Positions 8,458-17,500 of a DNA stretch of 50,510 nucleotides are shown in pieces (positions within the stretch are counted from its first letter, which is position 1; every line of letters starts with the position of its first letter). Below the pieces are notes generated by a model. The model ran no database searches and had not been told where the DNA came from. It saw nothing but the letters and a program-made list of their open reading frames with translations. The stretch is from the NCBI GenBank assembly GCA_903885605.1, contig CAISJD010000096.1, forward strand, positions 1 to 50,510, in the 5' to 3' direction. The position numbers and the translations under genes were made by a program. This DNA comes from an uncultured Chthonomonas sp. (GTDB lineage Bacteria > Armatimonadota > Chthonomonadetes > Chthonomonadales > CAJBBX01).

Positions 8458-11400
8458 ATGATGCTGCGCTTACGCCTGTGGGTTGTGTGCGCGCTCCTTG
8501 TGTTGGCCCCGACGTTGTGCCGCGCCCAGGGTCGCCCGGATATCGAGTGGATGGCCGGCGGGCATGCCACGATCGTGAACTCACTGGCGTTCTCTCCTGA
8601 CGGTACCCGGCTGATCTCGGGGGCCGGCGACACTTGGGGTATCGACTGGACCGTGAAGGTCTGGAACGTCACCGACTCGGCACTTGTCAGTACGCTGGCG
8701 CTCCACAGCTCCGACGCTCTGTCGGTGGCCTTCTCGCCGGACGGAGGGACCTTCGCGTCCGGCGGGCGCGACAAGGTAATCCACCTCTACCGTGCGTCCG
8801 ATGGGGCCCTCCTGCGCACACTCACCGGATGCACGGGCGGCGTCGGCTCGATCGCGTTCACGCCCGACGGGTCCACCCTTGTGTCGGGCGACTATGCGGG
8901 GTATGTGCGCTACTGGCGCACATCGGACGGCGCCGGCCTCGGCGCGTACGGGCGCACCGACAGCTACCCCACGGTGGCTATCTCGCCGGACGGCAGCACG
9001 GTAGCCACGGGTTGGTCGAACGGCCGGGTCCGGCTGTTCAGGATGTCCGATAGGACTCTCCTCCAGACCCTGACGGGCCATACCGGCCGTGTGGCGTCTG
9101 TTGCCTTTTCGCCTGACAGCGCCGTGGTGGCATCGGGCAGCTATGACACGAGCGTGAAGCTCTGGAGGGCGTCTGACGGAGGGCCGATTCGCACCATCAC
9201 GGGGCATACCGGCCGCATCATGTCGATCGCCTACGCACCCGATGGCCAGACGGTGGCGTCGGGCGGAGACGATGGCTCGGTGAGGATCTCTCGCGTTGCG
9301 GACGGCACTCTTGCAGGGGCCATCGTGCAGGGCGACGGAACCCGTGTGAAGTCTGTGGCCTTCGCCCCGGGCGGGGCCGCTCTGGCCGTGGGTGGAGAGA
9401 ACTGCTCCGTGACGATCCGGAGCGTGCCCGACGGCGCTCTTGTCGCCGAGCTGACCCGGCACGGGAGCCCGGCACGGTGCGTTGGCTTCTCGCCTGACAG
9501 CGGAACGGTCGCTTCGGGTTCAGGCACGGCTACCAACGTTGTGGCGCTCCGTGACTGCACCGTCAGACTGTGGCGGGCGTCGGACGGTGCGCTGCTCCAC
9601 ACGCTGATCGGCCACACGTCGCCCGTCATGTCCGTGGCATTCTCGATGGACGGGTCCGTTGTGGCCTCTGCCGGAAGCTACGACCAGACGGTGAAGCTGT
9701 GGCGGGCCTCGGATGGCGCACTCCTCAACTCGCTGACCCATCCCACAGGCGTGTATGCCGTCGCCTTCTCGCCGGACGGAGTGACACTGGCGACCGGCGG
9801 CGGAGACAAGACGATCCGGCTGTGGCGCGCGTCCGATGGCGCGCCCCTGGGTACCCTCGCCGGGCACGACGGCGCAGTTGAGACTCTGGCCTACTCGCCC
9901 GACGGCTCCACCATCGTGTCCGGCGGCGCAGACGCCACGGTCCGGCTCTGGCGCGTCTCCGATGGGGGTCTCGTTCGGACCATCACCGGGCATACGGGCA
10001 ACGTGCTCTCCGTGGCCTTCTCACCGGACGGGGCGTCCGTCGTGTCGTCGGGCGCCGACCGGACGATCTGCCTCTGGCGGGTGTCCGACGGCACACTCCA
10101 GCGCACCATCACCTGGAGCGGCCTCATCACCTACACCGCCGCGTTCACGCCGGATGGCGGCTTTCTTGTGTGCGGCGCATCGTACGGCGGCGTCAGCATC
10201 TGGCGCGTCTTCGACGGCGCGCTCATGTGGTCGTACGACCAGGAGATGGGCACCGGGGTTGAGGGTATCGCGGTCGCACGCGACGGTCTGCACATGGCCC
10301 TGGCCCGGCTGGACGCCACAGTTGTGCTGGCCCGTATGCCCACCGCGGACTTCCGGCCCAATACCGCATCCTGGGCGCCAGACCGAGCCGGGTCGCTGGA
10401 TGGCCTGGTGACGTTGAAGGCGTACCTCTGGCGCACGACAGACAGGCAGTTTCTTGCCGCCAAGCCGGTGACGTTCTCTGTTGACGGCACCGCCGTAGGG
10501 TCCGCCACCACCGACGCCGGCGGTCAGTCGGCGCTTGGATGGACCGCTACGCTCGGGCCGACCACGCGCACGCTCAGGGCCGAGTTCGTCGGAGACACCG
10601 AGTACCGCGGCTGCTCAACGTCCGCCGTCCTCACGGTGTCCCGCTACCCGACGCAGATCTACACCGTCGACCGGACCGGCAACGGCACCGAGTTCGTCAC
10701 GCTCAAGGGCTGGCTGCGGCGCTCGGACACCTCGGCGTTCCTGGAGGGCAAACTGCTCACCTTCTCGGTGGACGGCACAGACGTGGCGTCCGGTGTGACT
10801 GATTTGGGTGGCCAGGCCGCCGTTAACTGGCGCATCGCCGGCTGGGTGACGCCCGGAGCGCACGCACTGACCTGTGCGTTCGCAGGCGATGCCGCCTTCG
10901 CGCCGAGCTCGGCCGCGGCCACGCTGACCGCCACACAGACCGCCACCAAGATGTACATGCCGGACCGGGCGGGCAGGCCCTACCAGGTCGGCAGCCGGGC
11001 CTACCTGACCGCGTACCTCTACCGGATGGACAACCGCCCGGTCGGCAACAAGACGCTCCAGTTCCAGGTTGACGGCACGACGGTGGGCTCCGGCGTCACC
11101 AACGATCCCGAGGTGGGCGGGAACGGCCGGGCCATGTTCCTCTGGGACATCCCGGTCACGTTCGCAGCCGGCGTCCACGCCATGCGGGCCGACTTCGCCG
11201 GCGACAACGGCTACACGGCCTCGCACACCCACGCCTCGCTGACCCTGGACATGGGCGCGCTCTATATCTGGCCCTACGTCCGCTCCGTCGTACAGGGCGA
11301 GGCGTGGCCGCTTCGGGCCTTCGTCCGGACCGTCCCGGACTACACCTGGCAGCCCGGCCTGACCATCGAGTTCACCCTCGATCCGGGCCCGAGCCAGGTC

Positions 11401-11562
11401 TCGCTCGGCACGGCGGTCACCGATGCCTCCGGCATCGCCACGCTCCAAGCCGCGTCGGCCGGCGTCGCCGTCGGCACACATACCATCCGCGCCTCTTACG
11501 CCGGCAGCCCGGCCGTAGCCCCTGCCCAGGCCGACACCACCGCCACGGTCGTGGCGCCGTGA
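8458..11562 (+). CDS. Secreted protein with 14 WD40 repeats and four Ig-like domains
   Basis: The product has 1034 residues from the ATG at 8458 (AAGGAG 7 nt upstream), beginning with a signal peptide that ends near TLCRAQG. Residues about 25-630 contain 14 consecutive WD40 units of 40-50 residues, each with variants of VASVAFSPDGxxVASG and VKLWRASDGALLRTLTGH; 14 units would fit two seven-bladed propellers. Units 9-12 are the most alike. From about residue 640 to the end there are four bacterial Ig-like units with the theme KPVTFSVDGTAVGSATTDAGGQA...LRAEFVGDTEYRGC. No enzymatic motif is visible. The likely role is extracellular or surface binding and scaffolding. It is transcribed alone from the promoter at 8081 with a long leader. 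Confidence 0.9.
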   Translation: MMLRLRLWVVCALLVLAPTLCRAQGRPDIEWMAGGHATIVNSLAFSPDGTRLISGAGDTWGIDWTVKVWNVTDSALVSTLALHSSDALSVAFSPDGGTFASGGRDKVIHLYRASDGALLRTLTGCTGGVGSIAFTPDGSTLVSGDYAGYVRYWRTSDGAGLGAYGRTDSYPTVAISPDGSTVATGWSNGRVRLFRMSDRTLLQTLTGHTGRVASVAFSPDSAVVASGSYDTSVKLWRASDGGPIRTITGHTGRIMSIAYAPDGQTVASGGDDGSVRISRVADGTLAGAIVQGDGTRVKSVAFAPGGAALAVGGENCSVTIRSVPDGALVAELTRHGSPARCVGFSPDSGTVASGSGTATNVVALRDCTVRLWRASDGALLHTLIGHTSPVMSVAFSMDGSVVASAGSYDQTVKLWRASDGALLNSLTHPTGVYAVAFSPDGVTLATGGGDKTIRLWRASDGAPLGTLAGHDGAVETLAYSPDGSTIVSGGADATVRLWRVSDGGLVRTITGHTGNVLSVAFSPDGASVVSSGADRTICLWRVSDGTLQRTITWSGLITYTAAFTPDGGFLVCGASYGGVSIWRVFDGALMWSYDQEMGTGVEGIAVARDGLHMALARLDATVVLARMPTADFRPNTASWAPDRAGSLDGLVTLKAYLWRTTDRQFLAAKPVTFSVDGTAVGSATTDAGGQSALGWTATLGPTTRTLRAEFVGDTEYRGCSTSAVLTVSRYPTQIYTVDRTGNGTEFVTLKGWLRRSDTSAFLEGKLLTFSVDGTDVASGVTDLGGQAAVNWRIAGWVTPGAHALTCAFAGDAAFAPSSAAATLTATQTATKMYMPDRAGRPYQVGSRAYLTAYLYRMDNRPVGNKTLQFQVDGTTVGSGVTNDPEVGGNGRAMFLWDIPVTFAAGVHAMRADFAGDNGYTASHTHASLTLDMGALYIWPYVRSVVQGEAWPLRAFVRTVPDYTWQPGLTIEFTLDPGPSQVSLGTAVTDASGIATLQAASAGVAVGTHTIRASYAGSPAVAPAQADTTATVVAP

Positions 11563-11580
11563 CGTAAATGCCGTCAGCCG

Positions 11581-11617
11581 AGCCACCGTGCGCGGACAGC
11601 CGACGCGTCCGGTGGCT
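11581..11617. terminator. Putative hairpin downstream of the WD40 gene
   Basis: AGCCACC at 11581-11587 is mirrored by GGTGGCT at 11611-11617 (7-bp stem, 23-nt loop), 18 bp after the WD40 stop codon. There is no T tract and the loop is long, so termination is only suggested by the location. Confidence 0.35.
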
Positions 11618-11625
11618 CGACGCGG

Positions 11626-11671
11626 TATATTCCGGGAGCGGCGCAGGCGACCCCCGCCGCATCGCTCCCGG
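11626..11671 (+). promoter_or_regulatory. -10 element followed by a 9-bp inverted repeat overlapping the Shine-Dalgarno
   Basis: TATATT at 11626-11631 is a probable -10 element. It is followed at once by CCGGGAGCG (11632-11640), mirrored by CGCTCCCGG (11663-11671), a perfect 9-bp inverted repeat with a 22-nt spacer. The second arm overlaps the GGAGG Shine-Dalgarno (11670-11674) of the gene at 11683. It could be an operator over the transcription start or, if transcribed, a hairpin that masks the ribosome site. Confidence 0.45.
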
Positions 11672-11682
11672 AGGTATGCCCC

Positions 11683-14526
11683 ATGGTCCGTCTCGCCCTC
11701 GTCATGCTCGTGGCCGCACTGGCCGGGTCATCGATCTGCGCTCAGGCCGCGCCGAAGTCCGCGGTGCTCGACAACGGCCTGGTGCGAGCCGAGTTTGGGC
11801 CTCGCGGCCTCGCTGCCCTGCGCGATAGGTCCACCGGCCGCGTGCTGAGCGTCAGGGAGGAAGGCTTCTCGGTCCTGGTGGGCGACGCCACCATCGACAC
11901 GGCCTACGCACCGGCCGTGGGTCCAGCCATGGGGAGCGACACCGCCACCTACACCCGCCGCTCCGGGCAGTGGACTGCGCGGGCGATCTACGAACTGAAG
12001 CCGGGCCGGCGGTTCCTCACCAAGAGGGTCACGGTGGCCGGCAAGGGCGATCGCCCGGTCCGCGTGCGTCGGGTCGAGCTACTGCGGCCGGTGCTCGCCA
12101 CTCCCATCGCCGAGGTGCAGCGCGTCCGCGACGTGGCCTTCCTTCGCATGGGTTCGCGTCCGGGCGCTCCTGTCGACTGGGGGGTCTTCGTCGCCCTCCA
12201 GAACCCGTTCCTGCAGCTCATGCGCTCCGGCAACGCCCTCTCCTGCGCCTACGTGCCGGACCTGGCGTGGACTCCCGACGCCGGCGAGTTCAGTTCGGAC
12301 CGCGTCTGCATCGGCCCGTACCGGATGAGCGGGACCACCTACCCGGCGGCGCTCCTGCCCGAATGGAAGGCGCCCGCTCCGGAGGGCGAGGCGGCCGGGC
12401 CGGGCATCGACGCCGCCGAGGTCGACGCCGTGCTGGCCTGCGTGCGCGAGTTCCTCCTGTACAAGCCGCAGCGATCGGCCAGGCTGCACGTGGGCTGGTG
12501 CGAGAACGACTACCAAATCGACATCGCCACTGCTGAGGGCCGCGAGGAGTACAAGCGGATTATCGACCAGGCGGCGGCGGTGGGCTGCACCACCCTCCTA
12601 TTCGACCCCGCCAACAGCGTGGATGCCCCGCTCGAGGAGAACCGCGACGCCTGGGGCTGGGAGAACCTGCTCTGGTTCAGCATCGGCCAGAAGCTCCGCA
12701 AGGGCGAGTGGGATCCCGCCAAGCAGCCGCTGCCGGGGAGCATCGCGTCGCTGGTGGAGTATGCCCGAACCCGCGGCGTCAAGATGGTCGCGTACGTCTA
12801 CCCGTCGCTCCCCTTCATGCAGGACCCGGCATGGACCTCCTGGGTGCCCGGCGGCAGGCCCGGCGGCTACCTGGGCGCCGACACCGGCCAGCGCACCTTC
12901 CAGGACTGGCTCCTGGACAGGATGGACGCCTTCACGAAGGGCACGGGAGCCGGCGGCTACTCCTTCGACCACTGGTGGATCGCCTACGACGAGACGCGCA
13001 GCAGCCGCTACGAGCAGTGGGCCGGCGCCCGGCGGATCATGGAGGAGCTACGCCGACGGCAGCCGGACGCCGTCATCGACACCCGGCAGCAGATCCATCA
13101 CTTCGGGGTCTGGACCTGGTTGGCGGGCAGCTATCCCCATCCGCTTAACTCGGATGAGCAGCCCGAGAGCTTCCGCGCGTTCCCGGACCTCCACTGGAGC
13201 CGGGCCTCGGCGGACCGGCAGCGCCGAACGGCCTGGTACTTCCGCAACAACTGCTTCGTTCCCGCCGAGATCATGCCCGGCTACATGCTCCACCAGACGC
13301 CGCGCCTTACCGCCGAGGGCCAGACGATGCGGACCCGGTTCCGCCCTGCTGACTGGGACCTGCTGGGCTGGAAGTATTCCGTGCTGTCTTCCATCTCAAC
13401 GGCTCCGCTGAACCACGTGGTGAACATGCTGCCCGCCAGGGATTCGCGCGAGTTCGCCGCATTCGGCGAGGCGGACCGTAAGTGGCTGCGCGGCTGGCTC
13501 GACTGGACCGACCGCCACACGGAGCTGCTGCGTGCGGGCAAGCCCATCGCGTCGCTGGGCCAGCCCCGCGTCGGCGGAGTGGACGGCTGGTCGGCCTGCT
13601 CCGGCTCGCGCGGCTTCCTCTTCCTGTTCAACCCGAACTACCGCGCGTTGCCGGCCGACCTTCGCCTCGATGCCGCACTGGGCCTGTCCGGCCGAGCGGG
13701 CATGAGCATCCGGCAGCTCTATCCCGATATCGAGGCCGGGACGCTCCTGCCGCCGACTTCCGGCTCGGAGTGGCGTCTCGGTGACAGGCTGAGCTTCCCG
13801 ATGCCCGGTTGCTCGGTCCGCGTGTTCGAGATCGCCCCGAGCGCGCCGGCGGCGGGGCCGGTGGTGATGGGTTGCTCAGGAACGGCGTCTCTGCAGGACG
13901 GCATCGTTTCAGTGATCGGAGCCAGGGGCGAGCCGGGCTCCGACCGGGCTGTGGCGGTAGTGCTGCCGTCTGCGGGCCGGGTTCGCGAGCTCAAGGTGAA
14001 CGGCGTCTCCGTTCCCTTCGCGCAGTCCGGCGCGATGGTCCATGCGACGGTGCGCTTCGCCGGCACGCCGTGCGGTGCGCGACGGCAGATCGGCGCCTAT
14101 GATCCGTCGTTCACGGGCGGCGGATACCGGGCTGAGGCAGCCGTCCCCGCTCGCGTCTGGCGGCAGTTGGCCGATCGCAAGCGCACATGGCCCGTGGAGT
14201 ACACCGCCGACGAGCGTGCCGCGCCGTGGCTGAACTCCGATCGCCTCATCCTCTATGTCCAGGTCGCCGACCCCAACGACGGTATGCGGGTCACGCTGAG
14301 CATCGACGGCAAGGCCGTGCCGCTTCGGCCGGCCTACACCAGCATCGTGAGGAGCAACCCGGCCAACACCTTCGTGGGATGGATGGCCGACATCACCGAC
14401 CTCTCGCCCGACGCCAAGCACGTCTTTGAGCTCCAGTTGCCCATGCTATCGCCGGGTCAGTTCCAGGGCATGTTCCTCGACACGGTCGAGGCGGAGATGA
14501 CCGAGGAGGTGGCGGCAGCGCGCTGA
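11683..14526 (+). CDS. Secreted TIM-barrel glycoside hydrolase-like protein (alpha-galactosidase-like layout)
   Basis: The 947-residue protein starts at an ATG 9 nt after GGAGG and has a signal peptide (MVRLALVMLVAALAGSSICAQA). Residues 25-250 look like the N-terminal beta-sandwich found before the barrel in clan GH-D and GH31-like enzymes (VLDNGLVRAEFGPRGLAALRD). The barrel contains LHVGWCENDYQID, VKMVAYVYPSLPF and GYSFDHWWIAYDE; D429 in this last segment is in the place expected for an Asp nucleophile. A C-terminal beta region follows from about residue 640, and the end (YVQVADPNDGMRVTLSIDGKA) is another beta-sandwich. I cannot assign a CAZy family. The gene is monocistronic and convergent with the next one. 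Confidence 0.7.
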   Translation: MVRLALVMLVAALAGSSICAQAAPKSAVLDNGLVRAEFGPRGLAALRDRSTGRVLSVREEGFSVLVGDATIDTAYAPAVGPAMGSDTATYTRRSGQWTARAIYELKPGRRFLTKRVTVAGKGDRPVRVRRVELLRPVLATPIAEVQRVRDVAFLRMGSRPGAPVDWGVFVALQNPFLQLMRSGNALSCAYVPDLAWTPDAGEFSSDRVCIGPYRMSGTTYPAALLPEWKAPAPEGEAAGPGIDAAEVDAVLACVREFLLYKPQRSARLHVGWCENDYQIDIATAEGREEYKRIIDQAAAVGCTTLLFDPANSVDAPLEENRDAWGWENLLWFSIGQKLRKGEWDPAKQPLPGSIASLVEYARTRGVKMVAYVYPSLPFMQDPAWTSWVPGGRPGGYLGADTGQRTFQDWLLDRMDAFTKGTGAGGYSFDHWWIAYDETRSSRYEQWAGARRIMEELRRRQPDAVIDTRQQIHHFGVWTWLAGSYPHPLNSDEQPESFRAFPDLHWSRASADRQRRTAWYFRNNCFVPAEIMPGYMLHQTPRLTAEGQTMRTRFRPADWDLLGWKYSVLSSISTAPLNHVVNMLPARDSREFAAFGEADRKWLRGWLDWTDRHTELLRAGKPIASLGQPRVGGVDGWSACSGSRGFLFLFNPNYRALPADLRLDAALGLSGRAGMSIRQLYPDIEAGTLLPPTSGSEWRLGDRLSFPMPGCSVRVFEIAPSAPAAGPVVMGCSGTASLQDGIVSVIGARGEPGSDRAVAVVLPSAGRVRELKVNGVSVPFAQSGAMVHATVRFAGTPCGARRQIGAYDPSFTGGGYRAEAAVPARVWRQLADRKRTWPVEYTADERAAPWLNSDRLILYVQVADPNDGMRVTLSIDGKAVPLRPAYTSIVRSNPANTFVGWMADITDLSPDAKHVFELQLPMLSPGQFQGMFLDTVEAEMTEEVAAAR

Positions 14527-14549
14527 CGAGGCCAGCGGGCCTCGTCAGC
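14522..14549. terminator. Strong bidirectional hairpin terminator
   Basis: GCTGACGAGGCC (14522-14533) and GGCCTCGTCAGC (14538-14549) form a perfect 12-bp stem with a 4-nt loop. The left arm contains the stop codon of the gene ending at 14526. It lies between two convergent genes whose stop codons are 38 bp apart. Confidence 0.75.
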
Positions 14550-14564
14550 TACTCCCATCCCCGC

Positions 14565-17500
14565 CTACCACCGAACTACGGCGTGGCGCAGCCTGGGGTT
14601 CTTGGGAAGGGGTGAAGGCGCCGGCGCGGTGGTGTAGAGATGCTCCACCACCTTGCTCACGAGCGGCAGGACGGCGCCGGGCTCCGGCCAGAAGCCGCCG
14701 ATGCGCCAGTACCAGCCCCATCCGCCCAGCCGGTAGCCGCCGATGTAGTCTCTGCCGCCGCCGGTGACCAGCGTCGTGCGCGCAGCTGGTCCGGAACCGG
14801 CCAAGCCGCGGTTGGTGGGCGCCGCCGACCCCTCTAGCGCCGTGGTCAGGTCGAAGCCCAGCATGGCCCGACCCGCATCGGTCACGCGGAGGGGTGCGGG
14901 CTGGGCGTCCACGGGGCCGTCGCCCACCTCCACGCCGATGCGCGCGACGCCTGCCGGGCCGATGGCCGTGGAGGTCCACCCGTCGGCGGAGCGGACCAGC
15001 GCCGCGTAGTGCGTATAGCCCGCGGTCTCCCACCAGCATCCGCCCTGGGCCACATAGCGGCGCACGGCGTCCAGCGTGTCGGTCCAGCGGTCGGCGGCGG
15101 TGGCTGGGAAGCCCTCGCCGTAGGGGTTCACGACGGCGAACCAGCTCCTCCGGCCGGCCTGCAGCGCGGCGAGTAGCTGCTCGGCAGTGGTGATCACCTT
15201 CACCTCGAGGCCATGCCTGGTCGCCAGAGGCGAAGAGCCCAGCGCCTTCACCCAGTCGGCAGGCCGGATGCGCGTCCACGTGGGCTCCGGGCCGGGACCG
15301 AGGTCGATGACCCCGATGGCCGGCTTGGCGCCGGGCCACGCGCTGGGGGCCACGCCGACGGCGTCAGCGGGCGGCGCCAGCGGCTTCTCGGCGTCGGCGA
15401 CGGGCAGGGAAACGGTGATCTTGCCCGCCCTGGCCGCTGAGGTGGCGAGTTTGGCTCCGTCAAAGCCCACAATCGCGGCGCCCGAGACGGGCTTCGGAAG
15501 CTCGACGGAGACCCGCGCCGCCGCGGGCGCATAGAGCCAGACGTCGGCGGAGCGGCCGTCGGCCCGCAGCTTGGCGACGAAGCGGCTGCCGGCGCGCACT
15601 CCCGGCGCCTCGGCTCGGAACCCGAAGCCGGGCAGGTTGTCGGGGCCGGAGGTGGCGCCGCGGCCGAGGTTGGCGGTGATCCTCACGTCGCCGTAGGTGG
15701 CCCGGATCACGCCGTCGTCGCCTGCCTCCGACATGCCCTGCGGCCGCTCGTGGCGGAACGCGCCCACCGGCGCCCCGACGTAGCGCGAGACCACGGCCTT
15801 CTGCAGCGCGTCGAGCCAGAGGAGCCACTGCTTCGCCGGACCGTCGGACGCGATGGCCTGTGCCGAAGCCGCATAGCTGAGCCCGAAGCCGAGGCCCAGC
15901 GTCCACGTGAGCGTCTCCTCGTTGGTGACGAACTGGCCAAGGTCGTGGTGGATCATGGAGGCCTTGTCGTGCGCCAGCCTCTGGGCCATCGGATAGACGC
16001 TCCAGGTCTCCGGCGCGATGGTCTCCCGGAGCAGGCGGCGCCACTCCGGCGCGTGCTCGGTGGGCACCAGGTTCCAGGTCATACCGCATAGCTGGGCCTC
16101 GTACTGGGCCACGCGGTCCCAGCCGCTCTCGGTGGAGAGGGGCGCCCGGGCAGCATCCTCGGCCACCATGGAGAGGAGGCCCTGCACGTAAGCGTCCGGC
16201 GCCGGCGAGCCCTCGCTGGTGTCATGGGCCCACGTGCGCGCGCCGCACTGGTCCTGGAACAGCAGGTCAACGGGCACGGTCTCGGTGAACTGCGCCACGG
16301 TCTTGCGGTTGGCCTCTCGGACGGCGGGATGCCAGTAGCAGATGGTCCATCCATCGTTCGGCCCGTATTTCTCGTAGATGGGCTTGCCCGCCAGGTCCTT
16401 TACCAACGGCGCCTCGCCGGCTGCCTGGAAGGTGGGTCCGCGCGGGTTGTCGCACCACCAGGTTGGGTTCGTGTAGGGCATCACGAGGTGGCCCAACTGC
16501 CGAGCCCGGGCGGTCATCTGCTGTAGTTCCGCCAGTGTCCCGAAGCCGGCGTTGGGCGGCAGGTGGTCGGGGTACTGCTTGTCGAACCCGCCGTGCAGGT
16601 AGTCGGCGAAGTGGACCAGCGTGGGCTTCGGCAGGGAGGTCAGTGCGGCGGCCTTGTCGCGCGCGCCGCCGGAGAGATAGAGGAGTACGGAGTTACGGAA
16701 GCGCTCCAGCGTGGCGGGTTGCATCTTCGCTATGAGCTTCCGCGTGATGCCGTTGGCGGCGGCGTAGCGCGCGAGGCCGGCCTCGGCGTTGGAGCCCAGG
16801 GCGATGCGGGTGATGGGGGACCGCCACGTCGCGCCGGCCTTCACGAAGGGCGCGTAACCGCGGTCGAAGTACCCGCCTTCGGCGTCCGATCCGCAGGCCA
16901 GTTCGCCCGGCGTGAAGAGCTCCTTTGTGGTCCAGGGCTTGGCCGGCAGGGGCTGGACACGGTAGATGGACGCGGAACCCGTCTGGGCGTCGAGGTGCGC
17001 GAAGTCGGCGAAGAGCGCCGGGTAGCGCCCGGCAAAGCGGTAGTGCCGAACCGGAGCCATGGCGTAGAAGAAGGGGTGGCCGCCGGTCTCGATCCATGCC
17101 CCGCCCGCTTCGGCGAAGCCCGCGATGGCCGCTACCGTGGCCTTCATGTCGGCCTGCGGCAGCGTGGGGCACCACTCGCCGTAGGGGTTGATGATCACTG
17201 CGCATCCGCCGTCGCGCAGCGTCTCGGCCAGTTGCGCGGGGTCCTGGATCAGAACGGTCTCGGCCGATCCCTTGAGCGCCTCGACCCAGTCCACGGCGGG
17301 CACAGCCGACCAACCACCGTTGGCGGGAGCGCGACGGAGCGCGATGACGCCCACCTTGCGCCGCTGGGCCGGGGCCTCGGCCGCCAGTCGGGCGGCGACG
17401 CGGGCCATCGCGTCGCGGGCCAGCCCGGCCTCGGCGGCGCTGACAGCCCCGCCGACGCGCCAGGCCCAGCCTCTCCCCACGTGTCGGCCGCTGAGCCACG

